Part shown: piece by piece, positions 13,567 to 28,900 of the stretch
Position numbering within the stretch: position 1 is the first letter of the stretch
Layout: each line of letters begins with the position of its first letter
NCBI RefSeq assembly: GCF_964340395.1
Contig: NC_135550.1
Span: forward strand, 8,317,864 to 8,381,863
Length of the DNA: 64,000 nt
DNA from: Glandiceps talaboti
Taxonomy: Eukaryota > Hemichordata > Enteropneusta > Spengelidae
Reading direction: 5' to 3'
Notes under the pieces: generated by a model
Seen by the model: only the letters and a program-made list of their open reading frames with translations
Databases searched by the model: none
Told to the model about the DNA's origin: nothing
Program-made: the position numbers and the translations under genes

Positions 13567-16500
13567 CCTATGACAGGATTTATTCCAAGGAGTATTTTTG
13601 AGGGGTGTCTATGGCAGGATTTATTGCAAGGAGTATTTTTGAGGGGTGTCTATGGCAGGATTTATTGCAAGGAGTATTTTTGAGGGGTGTCTATGCCAGG
13701 ATTTATTGCAAGGAGTATTTTTGAGGGGTGTCTATGCCAGGATTTATTCCAAGGTGTATTTTTGAGGGGTGTCTATGATGGGATTTATTGCAAGGAGTAT
13801 TTTTGAGGGGTGTCTATGCCAGGATTTATTCCAAGGAATATTTTTGAGGGATGTCTATGCCAGGATTTATTGCAAGGAGTATTTTTGAGGGGTGTCTATG
13901 ATGGGATTTATTGCAAGGAGTATTTTTGAGGGGTGTCTATGCCAGGATTTATTCTGAGGAGTATTTTTGAGGGGTGTCTATGGCAGGATTTATTGCAAGG
14001 AGTATTTTTGAGGGGTGTCTATGATGGGATTTATTGCAAGGAGTATTTTTGAGGGGTGTCTATGCCAGGATTTATTCTGAGGAGTATTTTTGAGGGTGTC
14101 TATGCCAGGATTTATTCCAAGGAATATTGTTGAGGGGTGTCTATGATGGGATTTATTCCAAGGAGTATTTTTGAGGGGTGTCTATGGCAGGATTTATTGC
14201 AAGGAGTATTTTTGAGGGGTGTCTATGACAGGGTTTATTCCAAGGAGTATTTTTGAGGGGTATCTATGCCAGAATTTATTCCAAGGAGTATTTTTGAGGG
14301 GTGTCTATGCCAGGATTTATTCCAAGGAGTATTTTTGAGGGGTGTCTATACCAGGATTTATTGCAAGGAGTATTTTTGAGGGATGTCTATGACAGGATTT
14401 ATTCCTGGGAGTATTTTTGAGGGGTGTCTATGCCAGGATTTATTCCAAGGAGTATTTTTGAGGGGTGTCTATGCCAGGATTTATTCCAAGGAGTATTTTT
14501 GAGGGGTGTCTATGCCAGGATTTATTCCAAGGAGTATTTTTGAGGGGTGTCTATGACGGGATTTATTCCTGGGAGTATTTTTGAGGGGTGTCTATGACAG
14601 GATTTATTGCAAGGAGTATTTTTGAGGGGTGTCTATGACAGGATTTATTGCAAGGAGTATTTTTGAAGGGTGTCTATGACAGGATTTATTGCAAGGAGTA
14701 TTTTTGAGGGGTGTCTATGACAGGATTTATTGCAAGGAGTATTTTTGAGGGGTGTCTATGCCAGGATTTATTGCAAGGAGTATTTTTGAGGGGTGTCTAT
14801 GCCAGGATTTATTCCAAGGAGTATTTTTGAGGGGTATCTATGATGGGATTTATTCCAAGGAATATTTTTGAGGGGTGTCTATGATGGGATTTATTCCAAG
14901 GAGTATTTTTGAGGGGTGTCTATGCCAGGATTTATTCCAAGGAGTATTTTTTGAGGGGTGTCTATGCCAGGATTTATTCCAAGGAGTATTTTTGAGGGGT
15001 GTCTATGCCAGGATTTATTCCAAGGAGTATTTTTGAGGGGTGTCTATGCCAGGATTTATTCCAAGGAGTATTTTTGAGGGGTGTCTATGACAGGATTTAT
15101 TCCAAGGAATATTTTTGAGGGGTATCTATGCCAGGATTTATTCCAAGGAGTATTTTTGAGGGGTATCTATGATGGGATTTATTCCAAGGAATATTTTTGA
15201 GGGATGTCTATGACGAGATTTATCCCAAGGAGAGTTTTGAGGGATGTCTATGACGGGATTTATTCCAAGGAGTATTTTTGAGGGGTGTCTGTGATGGGAT
15301 TTATTCCAAGGAGTATTTTTGAGGGGTGTCTATGACAGGATTTATTGCAAGGAGTATTTTTGAGGGGTGTCTATGATGGGATTTATTCCAAGGAGTATTT
15401 TTGAGGGGTGTCTATGACAGGATTTATTCCAAGGAATATTTTTGAGGGGTGTCTATGCCAGGATTTATTGCAAGGAGTATTTTTGAGGGGTGTCTATGAC
15501 AGGATTTATTCTGAGGAGTATTTTTGAGGGGTGTCTATGATAGGATTTATTCCAAGGAATATTTTTAAGGGGTGTCTATGATGGGATTTATTCTGAGGAG
15601 TATTTTTGAGGGGTGTCTATGATAGGATTTATTCCAAGGAATATTTTTGAGGGGTGTCTATGATGGGATTTATTCCAAGGAATATTTTTGAGGGGTGTTT
15701 ATGATGGGATTTATTCCAAGGAGTATTTTTGAGGGATGTCTATGACAGGATTTATTCCAAGGAGTATTTTTGAGGGGTGTCTATGGCAGGATTTATTGCA
15801 AGGAGTATTTTTGAGGGGTGTCTATGGCAGGATTTATTGCAAGGAGTATTTTTGAGGGGTGTCTATGGCAGGATTTATTGCAAGGAGTATTTTTGAGGGG
15901 TGTCTATGGCAGGATTTATTGCAAGGAGTATTTTTGAGGGGTGTCTATGCCAGGATTTATTGCAAGGAGTATTTTTGAGGGGTGTCTATGCCAGGATTTA
16001 TTCCAAGGTGTATTTTTGAGGGGTGTCTATGATGGGATTTATTGCAAGGAGTATTTTTGAGGGGTGTCTATGCCAGGATTTATTCCAAGGAATATTTTTG
16101 AGGGATGTCTATGCCAGGATTTATTGCAAGGAGTATTTTTGAGGGGTGTCTATGATGGGATTTATTGCAAGGAGTATTTTTGAGGGGTGTCTATGCCAGG
16201 ATTTATTCTGAGGAGTATTTTTGAGGGGTGTCTATGCCAGGATTTATTCCAAGGAATATTGTTGAGGGGTGTCTATGATGGGATTTATTCCAAGGAGTAT
16301 TTTTGAGGGGTGTCTATGCCAGGATTTATTCCAAGGAGTATTTTTGAGGGGTGTCTATGATGGGATTTATTCCAAGGAGTATTTTTGAGGGGTGTCTATG
16401 CCAGGATTTATTCTGAGGAGTATTTTTGAGGGTGTCTATGCCAGGATTTATTCCAAGGAATATTGTTGAGGGGTGTCTATGATGGGATTTATTCCAAGGA

Positions 16501-19500
16501 GTATTTTTGAGGGGTGTCTATGACAGGATTTATTGCAAGGAGTATTTTTGAGGGGTGTCTATGACAGGGTTTATTCCAAGGAGTATTTTTGAGGGGTATC
16601 TATGCCAGAATTTATTCCAAGGAGTATTTTTGAGGGGTGTCTATGCCAGGATTTATTCCAAGGAGTATTTTTGAGGGGTGTCTATACCAGGATTTATTGC
16701 AAGGAGTATTTTTGAGGGGTGTCTATGACAGGATTTATTCCTGGGAGTATTTTTGAGGGGTGTCTATGCCAGGATTTATTCCAAGGAGTATTTTTGAGGG
16801 GTGTCTATGCCAGGATTTATTCCAAGGAGTATTTTTGAGGGGTGTCTATGACAGGATTTATTCCTGGGAGTATTTTTGAGGGGTGTCTATGCCAGGATTT
16901 ATTCCAAGGAGTATTTTTGAGGGGTGTCTATGCCAGGATTTATTCCAAGGAGTATTTTTGAGGGGTGTCTATGCCACGATTTATTCCAAGGAGTATTTTT
17001 GAGGGGTGTCTATGACGGGATTTATTCCTGGGAGTATTTTTGAGGGGTGTCTATGACAGGATTTATTGCAAGGAGTATTTTTGAGGGGTGTCTATGACAG
17101 GATTTATTGCAAGGAGTATTTTTGAGGGGTGTCTATGACAGGATTTATTGCAAGGAGTATTTTTGAGGGGTGTCTATGACAGGATTTATTGCAAGGAGTA
17201 TTTTTGAGGGGTGTCTATGCCAGGATTTATTGCAAGGAGTATTTTTGAGGGGTGTCTATGCCAGGATTTATTCCAAGGAGTATTTTTGAGGGGTATCTAT
17301 GATGGGATTTATTCCAAGGAATATTTTTGAGGGGTGTCTATGATGGGATTTATTCCAAGGAGTATTTTTGAGGGGTGTCTATGACAGGATTTATTCCAAG
17401 GAGTATTTTTGAGGGGTGTCTATGCCAGGATTTATTCCAAGGAGTATTTTTGAGGGGTGTCTATGATGGGATTTATTCCAAGGAGTATTTTTGAGGGGTG
17501 TCTATGACAGGATTTATTCCAAGGAGTATTTTTGAGGGGTGTCTATGCCAGGATTTATTCCAAGGAGTATTTTTGAGGGGTATCTATGATGGGATTTATT
17601 CCAAGGAGTATTTTTGAGGGGTGTCTATGACAGGATTTATTCCAAGGAGTATTTTTGAGGGGTGTCTATGACAGGATTTATTCCAAGGAATATTTTTGAG
17701 GGGTATCTATGCCAGGATTTATTCCAAGGAGTATTTTTGAGGGGTATCTATGATGGGATTTATTCCAAGGAATATTTTTGAGGGATGTCTATGACGAGAT
17801 TTATCCCAAGGAGAGTTTTGAGGGATGTCTATGACGGGATTTATTCCAAGGAGTATTTTTGAGGGGTGTCTATGATGGGATTTATTCCAAGGAGTATTTT
17901 TGAGGGGTGTCTATGACAGGATTTATTGCAAGGAGTATTTTTGAGGGGTGTCTATGATGGGATTTATTCTGAGGAGTATTTTTGAGGGGTGTCTATGACA
18001 GGATTTATTCCAAGGAATATTTTTGAGGGGTGTCTATGCCAGGATTTATTGCAAGGAGTATTTTTGAGGGGTGTCTATGACAGGATTTATTGCAAGGAGT
18101 ATTTTTGAGGGGTGTCTATGACAGGATTTATTCTGAGGAGTATTTTTGAGGGGTGTCTATGATAGGATTTATTCCAAGGAATATTTTTGAGGGGTGTCTA
18201 TGATGGGATTTATTCTGAGGAGTATTTTTGAGGGGTGTCTATGATGGGATTTATTCCAAGGAATATTTTTGAGGGGTGTCTATGATGGGATTTATTCCAA
18301 GGAGTATTTTTGAGGGATGTCTATGACAGGATTTATTCCAAGGAGTATTTTTGAGGGGTGTCTATGGCAGGATTTATTGCAAGGAGTATTTTTGAGGGGT
18401 GTCTATGGCAGGATTTATTGCAAGGAGTATTTTTGAGGGGTGTCTATGGCAGGATTTATTGCAAGGAGTATTTTTGAGGGGTGTCTATGGCAGGATTTAT
18501 TGCAAGGAGTATTTTTGAGGGGTGTCTATGCCAGGATTTATTGCAAGGAGTATTTTTGAGGGGTGTCTATGCCAGGATTTATTCCAAGGTGTATTTTTGA
18601 GGGGTGTCTATGATGGGATTTATTGCAAGGAGTATTTTTGAGGGGTGTCTATGCCAGGATTTATTCCAAGGAATATTTTTGAGGGGTGTCTATGACAGGA
18701 TTTATTCCAAGGAGTATTTTTGATGGGTGTCTATGCCAGGATTTATTCCAAGGAGTATTTTTTGAGGGGTGTCTATGCCAGGATTTATTCCAAGGAGTAT
18801 TTTTGAGGGGTGTCTATGCCAGGATTTATTCCAAGGAGTATTTTTGAGGGGTGTCTATGCCAGGATTTATTCCAAGGAGTATTTTTGAGGGGTGTCTATG
18901 ACAGGATTTATTCCAAGGAATATTTTTGAGGGGTATCTATGCCAGGATTTATTCCAAGGAGTATTTTTGAGGGGTATCTATGATGGGATTTATTCCAAGG
19001 AATATTTTTGAGGGATGTCTATGACGAGATTTATCCCAAGGAGAGTTTTGAGGGATGTCTATGACGGGATTTATTCCAAGGAGTATTTTTGAGGGGTGTC
19101 TATGATGGGATTTATTCCAAGGAGTATTTTTGAGGGGTGTCTATGACAGGATTTATTGCAAGGAGTATTTTTGAGGGGTGTCTATGATGGGATTTATTCT
19201 GAGGAGTATTTTTGAGGGGTGTCTATGACAGGATTTATTCCAAGGAATATTTTTGAGGGGTGTCTATGCCAGGATTTATTGCAAGGAGTATTTTTGAGGG
19301 GTGTCTATGACAGGATTTATTGCAAGGAGTATTTTTGAGGGGTGTCTATGACAGGATTTATTCTGAGGAGTATTTTTGAGGGGTGTCTATGATAGGATTT
19401 ATTCCAAGGAATATTCTTGAGGGGTGTCTATGATGGGATTTATTCCAAGGAGTATTTTTGAGGGGTGTCTATGACAGGATTTATTCCAAGGAGTATTTTT

Positions 19501-22500
19501 GAGGGGTGTCTATGCCAGGATTTATTCCAAGGAGTATTTTTGAGGGGTGTCTATGATGGGATTTATTCCAAGGAGTATTTTTGAGGGGTGTCTATGACAG
19601 GATTTATTCCAAGGAGTATTTTTGAGGGGTGTCTATGCCAGGATTTATTCCAAGGAGTATTTTTGAGGGGTATCTATGATGGGATTTATTCCAAGGAGTA
19701 TTTTTGAGGGGTGTCTATGACAGGATTTATTCCAAGGAGTATTTTTGAGGGGTGTCTATGACAGGATTTATTCCAAGGAATATTTTTGAGGGGTATCTAT
19801 GCCAGGATTTATTCCAAGGAGTATTTTTGAGGGGTATCTATGATGGGATTTATTCCAAGGAATATTTTTGAGGGATGTCTATGACGAGATTTATCCCAAG
19901 GAGAGTTTTGAGGGATGTCTATGACGGGATTTATTCCAAGGAGTATTTTTGAGGGGTGTCTATGATGGGATTTATTCCAAGGAGTATTTTTGAGGGGTGT
20001 CTATGACAGGATTTATTGCAAGGAGTATTTTTGAGGGGTGTCTATGATGGGATTTATTCTGAGGAGTATTTTTGAGGGGTGTCTATGACAGGATTTATTC
20101 CAAGGAATATTTTTGAGGGGTGTCTATGCCAGGATTTATTGCAAGGAGTATTTTTGAGGGGTGTCTATGACAGGATTTATTGCAAGGAGTATTTTTGAGG
20201 GGTGTCTATGACAGGATTTATTCTGAGGAGTATTTTTGAGGGGTGTCTATGATAGGATTTATTCCAAGGAATATTTTTGAGGGGTGTCTATGATGGGATT
20301 TATTCTGAGGAGTATTTTTGAGGGGTGTCTATGATGGGATTTATTCCAAGGAATATTTTTGAGGGGTGTCTATGATGGGATTTATTCCAAGGAGTATTTT
20401 TGAGGGATGTCTATGACAGGATTTATTCCAAGGAGTATTTTTGAGGGGTGTCTATGGCAGGATTTATTGCAAGGAGTATTTTTGAGGGGTGTCTATGGCA
20501 GGATTTATTGCAAGGAGTATTTTTTGAGGGGTGTCTATGGCAGGATTTATTGCAAGGAGTATTTTTGAGGGGTGTCTATGGCAGGATTTATTGCAAGGAG
20601 TATTTTTGAGGGGTGTCTATGCCAGGATTTATTGCAAGGAGTATTTTTGAGGGGTGTCTATGCCAGGATTTATTCCAAGGTGTATTTTTGAGGGGTGTCT
20701 ATGATGGGATTTATTGCAAGGAGTATTTTTGAGGGGTGTCTATGCCAGGATTTATTCCAAGGAATATTTTTGAGGGGTGTCTATGACAGGATTTATTCCA
20801 AGGAGTATTTTTGAGGGGTGTCTATGCCAGGATTTATTCCAAGGAGTATTTTTTGAGGGGTGTCTATGCCAGGATTTATTCCAAGGAGTATTTTTGAGGG
20901 GTGTCTATGCCAGGATTTATTCCAAGGAGTATTTTTGAGGGGTGTCTATGCCAGGATTTATTCCAAGGAGTATTTTTGAGGGGTGTCTATGACAGGATTT
21001 ATTCCAAGGAATATTTTTGAGGGGTATCTATGCCAGGATTTATTCCAAGGAGTATTTTTGAGGGGTATCTATGATGGGATTTATTCCAAGGAATATTTTT
21101 GAGGGATGTCTATGACGAGATTTATCCCAAGGAGAGTTTTGAGGGATGTCTATGACGGGATTTATTCCAAGGAGTATTTTTGAGGGGTGTCTATGATGGG
21201 ATTTATTCCAAGGAGTATTTTTGAGGGGTGTCTATGACAGGATTTATTGCAAGGAGTATTTTTGAGGGGTGTCTATGATGGGATTTATTCTGAGGAGTAT
21301 TTTTGAGGGGTGTCTATGACAGGATTTATTCCAAGGAATATTTTTGAGGGGTGTCTATGCCAGGATTTATTGCAAGGAGTATTTTTGAGGGGTGTCTATG
21401 ACAGGATTTATTGCAAGGAGTATTTTTGAGGGGTGTCTATGACAGGATTTATTCTGAGGAGTATTTTTGAGGGGTGTCTATGATAGGATTTATTCCAAGG
21501 AATATTTTTGAGGGGTGTCTATGATGGGATTTATTCTGAGGAGTATTTTTGAGGGGTGTCTATGATGGGATTTATTCCAAGGAATATTGTTGAGGGGTGT
21601 CTATGATGGGATTTATTCCAAGGAGTATTTTTGAGGGATGTCTATGACAGGATTTATTCCAAGGAGTATTTTTGAGGGGTGTCTATGGCAGGATTTATTG
21701 CAAGGAGTATTTTTGAGGGGTGTCTATGGCAGGATTTATTGCAAGGAGTATTTTTGAGGGGTGTCTATGGCAGGATTTATTGCAAGGAGTATTTTTGAGG
21801 GGTGTCTATGGCAGGATTTATTGCAAGGAGTATTTTTGAGGGGTGTCTATGCCAGGATTTATTCCAAGGTGTATTTTTGAGGGGTGTCTATGATGGGATT
21901 TATTACAAGGAGTATTTTTGAGGGGTGTCTATGCCAGGATTTATTCCAAGGAATATTTTTGAGGGATGTCTATGCCAGGATTTATTGCAAGGAGTATTTT
22001 TGAGGGGTGTCTATGATGGGATTTATTGCAAGGAGTATTTTTGAGGGGTGTCTATGCCAGGATTTATTCTGAGGAGTATTTTTGAGGGGTGTCTATGCCA
22101 GGATTTATTCCAAGGAATATTGTTGAGGGGTGTCTATGATGGGATTTATTCCAAGGAGTATTTTTGAGGGGTGTCTATGGCAGGATTTATTGCAAGGAGT
22201 ATTTTTGAGGGGTGTCTATGATGGGATTTATTGCAAGGAGTATTTTTGAGGGGTGTCTATGCCAGGATTTATTCTGAGGAGTATTTTTGAGGGTGTCTAT
22301 GCCAGGATTTATTCCAAGGAATATTGTTGAGGGGTGTCTATGATGGGATTTATTCCAAGGAGTATTTTTGAGGGGTGTCTATGACAGGATTTATTGCAAG
22401 GAGTATTTTTGAGGGGTGTCTATGACAGGGTTTATTCCAAGGAGTATTTTTGAGGGGTATCTATGCCAGAATTTATTCCAAGGAGTATTTTTGAGGGGTG

Positions 22501-22914
22501 TCTATGCCAGGATTTATTCCAAGGAGTATTTTTGAGGGGTGTCTATGGCAGGATTTATTGCAAGGAGTATTTTTGAGGGGTGTTTATGGCAGGATTTATT
22601 GCAAGGAGTATTTTTGAGGGGTGTCAATGGCAGGATTTATTGCAAGGAGTATTTTTGAGGGGTGTCTATGCCAGGATTTATTGCAAGGAGTATTTTTGAG
22701 GGGTGTCTATACCAGGATTTATTCCAAGGTGTATTTTTGAGGGGTGTCTATGATGGGATTTATTGCAAGGAGTATTTTTGAGGGGTGTCTATGCCAGGAT
22801 TTATTCCAAGGAATATTTTTGAGGGATTTCTATGCCAGGATTTATTGCAAGGAGTATTTTTGAGGGGTGTCTATGATGGGATTTATTGCAAGGAGTATTT
22901 TTGAGGGGTGTCTA
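13567..22914 (+). repeat. Long duplicated satellite segment, copy B
   Basis: This is the direct-repeat partner of 1-9348. It starts at the rare cctatg junction that also opens the window. After 22914 it has about 14 units absent from copy A, then rejoins similar but more diverged order from about 23488 (matching about 9350 onward). Sharing of rare private variants indicates recent duplication, although an assembly duplication cannot be excluded from sequence alone. Confidence 0.9.
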
Positions 22915-25900
22915 TGCCAGGATTTATTCTGAGGAGTATTTTTGAGGGGTGTCTATGCCAGGATTTATTCCAAGGAATATTGTTGAGGGGTGTCTATGAT
23001 GGGATTTATTCCAAGGAGTATTTTTGAGGGGTGTCTATGGCAGGATTTATTGCAAGGAGTATTTTTGAGGGGTGTCTATGATGGGATTTATTGCAAGGAG
23101 TATTTTTGAGGGGTGTCTATGCCAGGATTTATTCTGAGGAGTATTTTTGAGGGGTGTCTATGCCAGGATTTATTCCAAGGAATATTGTTGAGGGGTGTCT
23201 ATGATGGGATTTATTCCAAGGAGTATTTTTGAGGGGTGTCTATGGCAGGATTTATTGCAAGGAGTATTTTTGAGGGGTGTCTATGATGGGATTTATTGCA
23301 AGGAGTATTTTTGAGGGGTGTCTATGCCAGGATTTATTCTGAGGAGTATTTTTGAGGGTGTCTATACCAGGATTTATTCCAAGGAATATTGTTGAGGGGT
23401 GTCTATGATGGGATTTATTCCAAGGAGTATTTTTGAGGGGTGTCTATGACAGGATTTATTGCAAGGAGTATTTTTGAGGTGTGTCTATGACAGGGTTTAT
23501 TCCAAGGAGTATTTTTGAGGGGTATCTATGCCAGAATTTATTCCAAGGAGTATTTTTGAGGGGTGTCTATGCCAGGATTTATTCCAAGGAGTATTTTTGA
23601 GGGGTGTCTATACCAGGATTTATTGCAAGGAGTATTTTTGAGGGGTGTCTATGACAGGATTTATTCCTGGGAGTATTTTTGAGGGGTGTCTATGATAGGA
23701 TTTATTCCAAGGAGTATTTTTGAGGGGTGTCTATGCCAGGATTTATTCCAAGGAGTATTTTTGAGGGGTGTCTATGACAGGATTTATTCCTGGGAGTATT
23801 TTTGAGGGGTGTCTATGCCAGGATTTATTCCAAGGAGTATTTTTGAGGGTGTCTATGCCAGGATTTATTCCAAGGAGTATTTTTGAGGGGTGTCTATGCC
23901 AGGATTTATTCCAAGGAGTATTTTTGAGGGGTGTATATGACGGGATTTATTCCTGGGAGTATTTTTGAGGGGTGTCTATGACAGGATTTATTCCTGGGAG
24001 TATTTTTGAGGGGTGTCTATGACAGGATTTATTGCAAGGAGTATTTTTGAGGGGTGTCTATGACAGGATTTATTGCAAGGAGTATTTTTGAGGGGTGTCT
24101 ATGACAGGATTTATTGCAAGGAGTATTTTTGAGGGGTGTCTATGACAGGATTTATTGCAAGGAGTATTTTTGAGGGGTGTCTATGCCAGGATTTATTGCA
24201 AGGAGTATTTTTGAGGGGTGTCTATGCCAGGATTTATTCCAAGGAGTATTTTTGAGGGGTATCTATGATGGGATTTATTCCAAGGAATATTTTTGAGGGG
24301 TGTCTATGATGGGATTTATTCCAAGGAGTATTTTTGAGGGGTGTCTATGACAGGATTTATTCCAAGGAGTATTTTTGAGGGGTGTCTATGCCAGGATTTA
24401 TTCCAAGGAGTATTTTTGAGGGGTGTCTATGATGGGATTTATTCCAAGGAGTATTTTTGAGGGGTGTCTATGACAGGATTTATTCCAAGGAGTATTTTTG
24501 AGGGGTGTCTATGCCAGGATTTATTCCAAGGAGTATTTTTGAGGGGTGTCTATGCCAGGATTTATTCTGAGGAGTATTTTTGAGGGTGTCTATACCAGGA
24601 TTTATTCCAAGGAATATTGTTGAGGGGTGTCTATGATGGGATTTATTCCAAGGAGTATTTTTGAGGGGTGTCTATGACAGGATTTATTGCAAGGAGTATT
24701 TTTGAGGGGTGTCTATGACAGGGTTTATTCCAAGGAGTATTTTTGAGGGGTATCTATGCCAGAATTTATTCCAAGGAGTATTTTTGAGGGGTGTCTATGC
24801 CAGGATTTATTCCAAGGAGTATTTTTGAGGGGTGTCTATACCAGGATTTATTGCAAGGAGTATTTTTGAGGGGTGTCTATGACAGGATTTATTCCTGGGA
24901 GTATTTTTGAGGGGTGTCTATGCCAGGATTTATTCCAAGGAGTATTTTTGAGGGGTGTCTATGCCAGGATTTATTCCAAGGAGTATTTTTGAGGGGTGTC
25001 TATGACAGGATTTATTCCTGGGAGTATTTTTGAGGGGTGTCTATGCCAGGATTTATTCCAAGGTGTATTTTTGAGGGGTGTCTATGCCAGGATTTATTCC
25101 AAGGTGTATTTTTGAGGGGTGTCTATGCCAGGATTTATTCCAAGGAGTATTTTTGAGGGGTGTCTATGACGGGATTTATTCCTGGGAGTATTTTTGAGGG
25201 GTGTCTATGACAGGATTTATTCCTGGGAGTATTTTTGAGGGGTGTCTATGACAGGATTTATTGCAAGGAGTATTTTTGAGGGGTGTCTATGACAGGATTT
25301 ATTCCAAGGAGTATTTTTGAGGGGTGTCTATGACAGGATTTATTGCAAGGAGTATTTTTGAGGGGTGTCTATGACAGGATTTATTGCAAGGAGTATTTTT
25401 GAGGGGTGTCTATGCCAGGATTTATTGCAAGGAGTATTTTTGAGGGGTGTCTATGCCAGGATTTATTCCAAGGAGTATTTTTGAGGGGTATCTATGATGG
25501 GATTTATTCCAAGGAATATTTTTGAGGGGTGTCTATGATGGGATTTATTCCAAGGAGTATTTTTTGAGGGGTGTCTATGCCAGGATTTATTCCAAGGAGT
25601 ATTTTTGAGGGGTGTCTATGCCAGGATTTATTCCAAGGAGTATTTTTGAGGGGTGTCTATGCCAGGATTTATTCCAAGGAGTATTTTTGAGGGGTGTCTA
25701 TGCCAGGATTTATTGCAAGGAGTATTTTTGAGGGGTGTCTATGCCAGGATTTATTCCAAGGAGTATTTTTGAGGGGTATCTATGATGGGATTTATTCCAA
25801 GGAATATTTTTGAGGGGTGTCTATGATGGGATTTATTCCAAGGAGTATTTTTGAGGGGTGTCTATGACAGGATTTATTCCAAGGAGTATTTTTGAGGGGT

Positions 25901-28900
25901 GTCTATGCCAGGATTTATTCCAAGGAGTATTTTTGAGGGGTGTCTATGATGGGATTTATTCCAAGGAGTATTTTTGAGGGGTGTCTATGACAGGATTTAT
26001 TCCAAGGAGTATTTTTGAGGGGTGTCTATGCCAGGATTTATTCCAAGGAGTATTTTTGAGGGGTATCTATGATGGGATTTATTCCAAGGAGTATTTTTGA
26101 GGGGTGTCTATGACAGGATTTATTCCAAGGAGTATTTTTGAGGGGTGTCTATGATGGGATTTATTCCAAGGAGTATTTTTTGAGGGGTGTCTATGCCAGG
26201 ATTTATTCCAAGGAGTATTTTTGAGGGGTGTCTATGCCAGGATTTATTCCAAGGAGTATTTTTGAGGGGTGTCTATGCCAGGATTTATTCCAAGGAGTAT
26301 TTTTGAGGGGTGTCTATGCCAGGATTTATTCCAAGGAGTATTTTTGAGGGGTGTCTATGACGGGATTTATTCCTGGGAGTATTTTTGAGGGGTGTCTATG
26401 ACAGGATTTATTCCTGGGAGTATTTTTGAGGGGTGTCTATGACAGGATTTATTGCAAGGAGTATTTTTGAGGGGTGTCTATGACAGGATTTATTGCAAGG
26501 AGTATTTTTGAGGGGTGTCTATGACAGGATTTATTGCAAGGAGTATTTTTGAGGGGTGTCTATGACAGGATTTATTGCAAGGAGTATTTTTGAGGGGTGT
26601 CTATGCCAGGATTTATTGCAAGGAGTATTTTTGAGGGGTGTCTATGCCAGGATTTATTCCAAGGAGTATTTTTGAGGGGTATCTATGATGGGATTTATTC
26701 CAAGGAATATTTTTGAGGGGTGTCTATGATGGGATTTATTCCAAGGAGTATTTTTGAGGGGTGTCTATGCCAGGATTTATTCCAAGGAGTATTTTTGAGG
26801 GGTGTCTATGCCAGGATTTATTCCAAGGAGTATTTTTGAGGGGTGTCTATGACAGGATTTATTCCTGGGAGTATTTTTGAGGGGTGTCTATGACAGGATT
26901 TATTGCAAGGAGTATTTTTGAGGGGTGTCTATGACAGGATTTATTGCAAGGAGTATTTTTGAGGGGTGTCTATGACAGGATTTATTGCAAGGAGTATTTT
27001 TGAGGGGTGTCTATGACAGGATTTATTGCAAGGAGTATTTTTGAGGGGTGTCTATGCCAGGATTTATTGCAAGGAGTATTTTTGAGGGGTGTCTATGCCA
27101 GGATTTATTCCAAGGAGTATTTTTGAGGGGTATCTATGATGGGATTTATTCCAAGGAATATTTTTGAGGGGTGTCTATGATGGGATTTATTCCAAGGAGT
27201 ATTTTTGAGGGGTGTCTATGCCAGGATTTATTCCAAGGAGTATTTTTGAGGGGTGTCTATGCCAGGATTTATTCCAAGGAGTATTTTTGAGGGGTGTCTA
27301 TGATGGGATTTATTCCAAGGAGTATTTTTGAGGGGTGTCTATGACAGGATTTATTCCAAGGAGTATTTTTGAGGGGTGTCTATGCCAGGATTTATTCCAA
27401 GGAGTATTTTTGAGGGGTATCTATGATGGGATTTATTCCAAGGAGTATTTTTGAGGGGTGTCTATGATGGGATTTATTCCAAGGAGTATTTTTGAGGGGT
27501 GTCTATGACAGGATTTATTCCAAGGAGTATTTTTGAGGGGTGTCTATGCCAGGATTTATTCCAAGGAGTATTTTTGAGGGGTGTCTATGATGGGATTTAT
27601 TCCAAGGAGTATTTTTGAGGGGTGTCTATGACAGGATTTATTCCAAGGAGTATTTTTGAGGGGTGTCTATGCCAGGATTTATTCCAAGGAGTATTTTTGA
27701 GGGGTATCTATGATGGGATTTATTCCAAGGAGTATTTTTGAGGGGTGTCTATGACAGGATTTATTCCAAGGAGTATTTTTGAGGGGTGTCTATGATGGGA
27801 TTTATTCCAAGGAGTATTTTTTGAGGGGTGTCTATGCCAGGATTTATTCCAAGGAGTATTTTTGAGGGGTGTCTATGCCAGGATTTATTCCAAGGAGTAT
27901 TTTTGAGGGGTGTCTATGCCAGGATTTATTCCAAGGAGTATTTTTGAGGGGTGTCTATGCCAGGATTTATTGCAAGGAGTATTTTTGAGGGGTGTCTATG
28001 CCAGGATTTATTCCAAGGAGTATTTTTGAGGGGTATCTATGATGGGATTTATTCCAAGGAATATTTTTGAGGGGTGTCTATGATGGGATTTATTCCAAGG
28101 AGTATTTTTGAGGGGTGTCTATGACAGGATTTATTCCAAGGAGTATTTTTGAGGGGTGTCTATGCCAGGATTTATTCCAAGGAGTATTTTTGAGGGGTGT
28201 CTATGATGGGATTTATTCCAAGGAGTATTTTTGAGGGGTGTCTATGACAGGATTTATTCCAAGGAGTATTTTTGAGGGGTGTCTATGCCAGGATTTATTC
28301 CAAGGAGTATTTTTGAGGGGTATCTATGATGGGATTTATTCCAAGGAGTATTTTTGAGGGGTGTCTATGACAGGATTTATTCCAAGGAGTATTTTTGAGG
28401 GGTGTCTATGATGGGATTTATTCCAAGGAGTATTTTTTGAGGGGTGTCTATGCCAGGATTTATTCCAAGGAGTATTTTTGAGGGGTGTCTATGCCAGGAT
28501 TTATTCCAAGGAGTATTTTTGAGGGGTGTCTATGCCAGGATTTATTCCAAGGAGTATTTTTGAGGGGTGTCTATGCCAGGATTTATTCCAAGGAGTATTT
28601 TTGAGGGGTGTCTATGACGGGATTTATTCCTGGGAGTATTTTTGAGGGGTGTCTATGACAGGATTTATTCCTGGGAGTATTTTTGAGGGGTGTCTATGAC
28701 AGGATTTATTGCAAGGAGTATTTTTGAGGGGTGTCTATGACAGGATTTATTGCAAGGAGTATTTTTGAGGGGTGTCTATGACAGGATTTATTGCAAGGAG
28801 TATTTTTGAGGGGTGTCTATGACAGGATTTATTGCAAGGAGTATTTTTGAGGGGTGTCTATGCCAGGATTTATTGCAAGGAGTATTTTTGAGGGGTGTCT

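Noticed and set aside
23768-23968. 66-codon open frame in the satellite
   Set aside because: It exists only because one 40-bp unit shifts the frame past the usual TGA codons; the same sequence is closed elsewhere.
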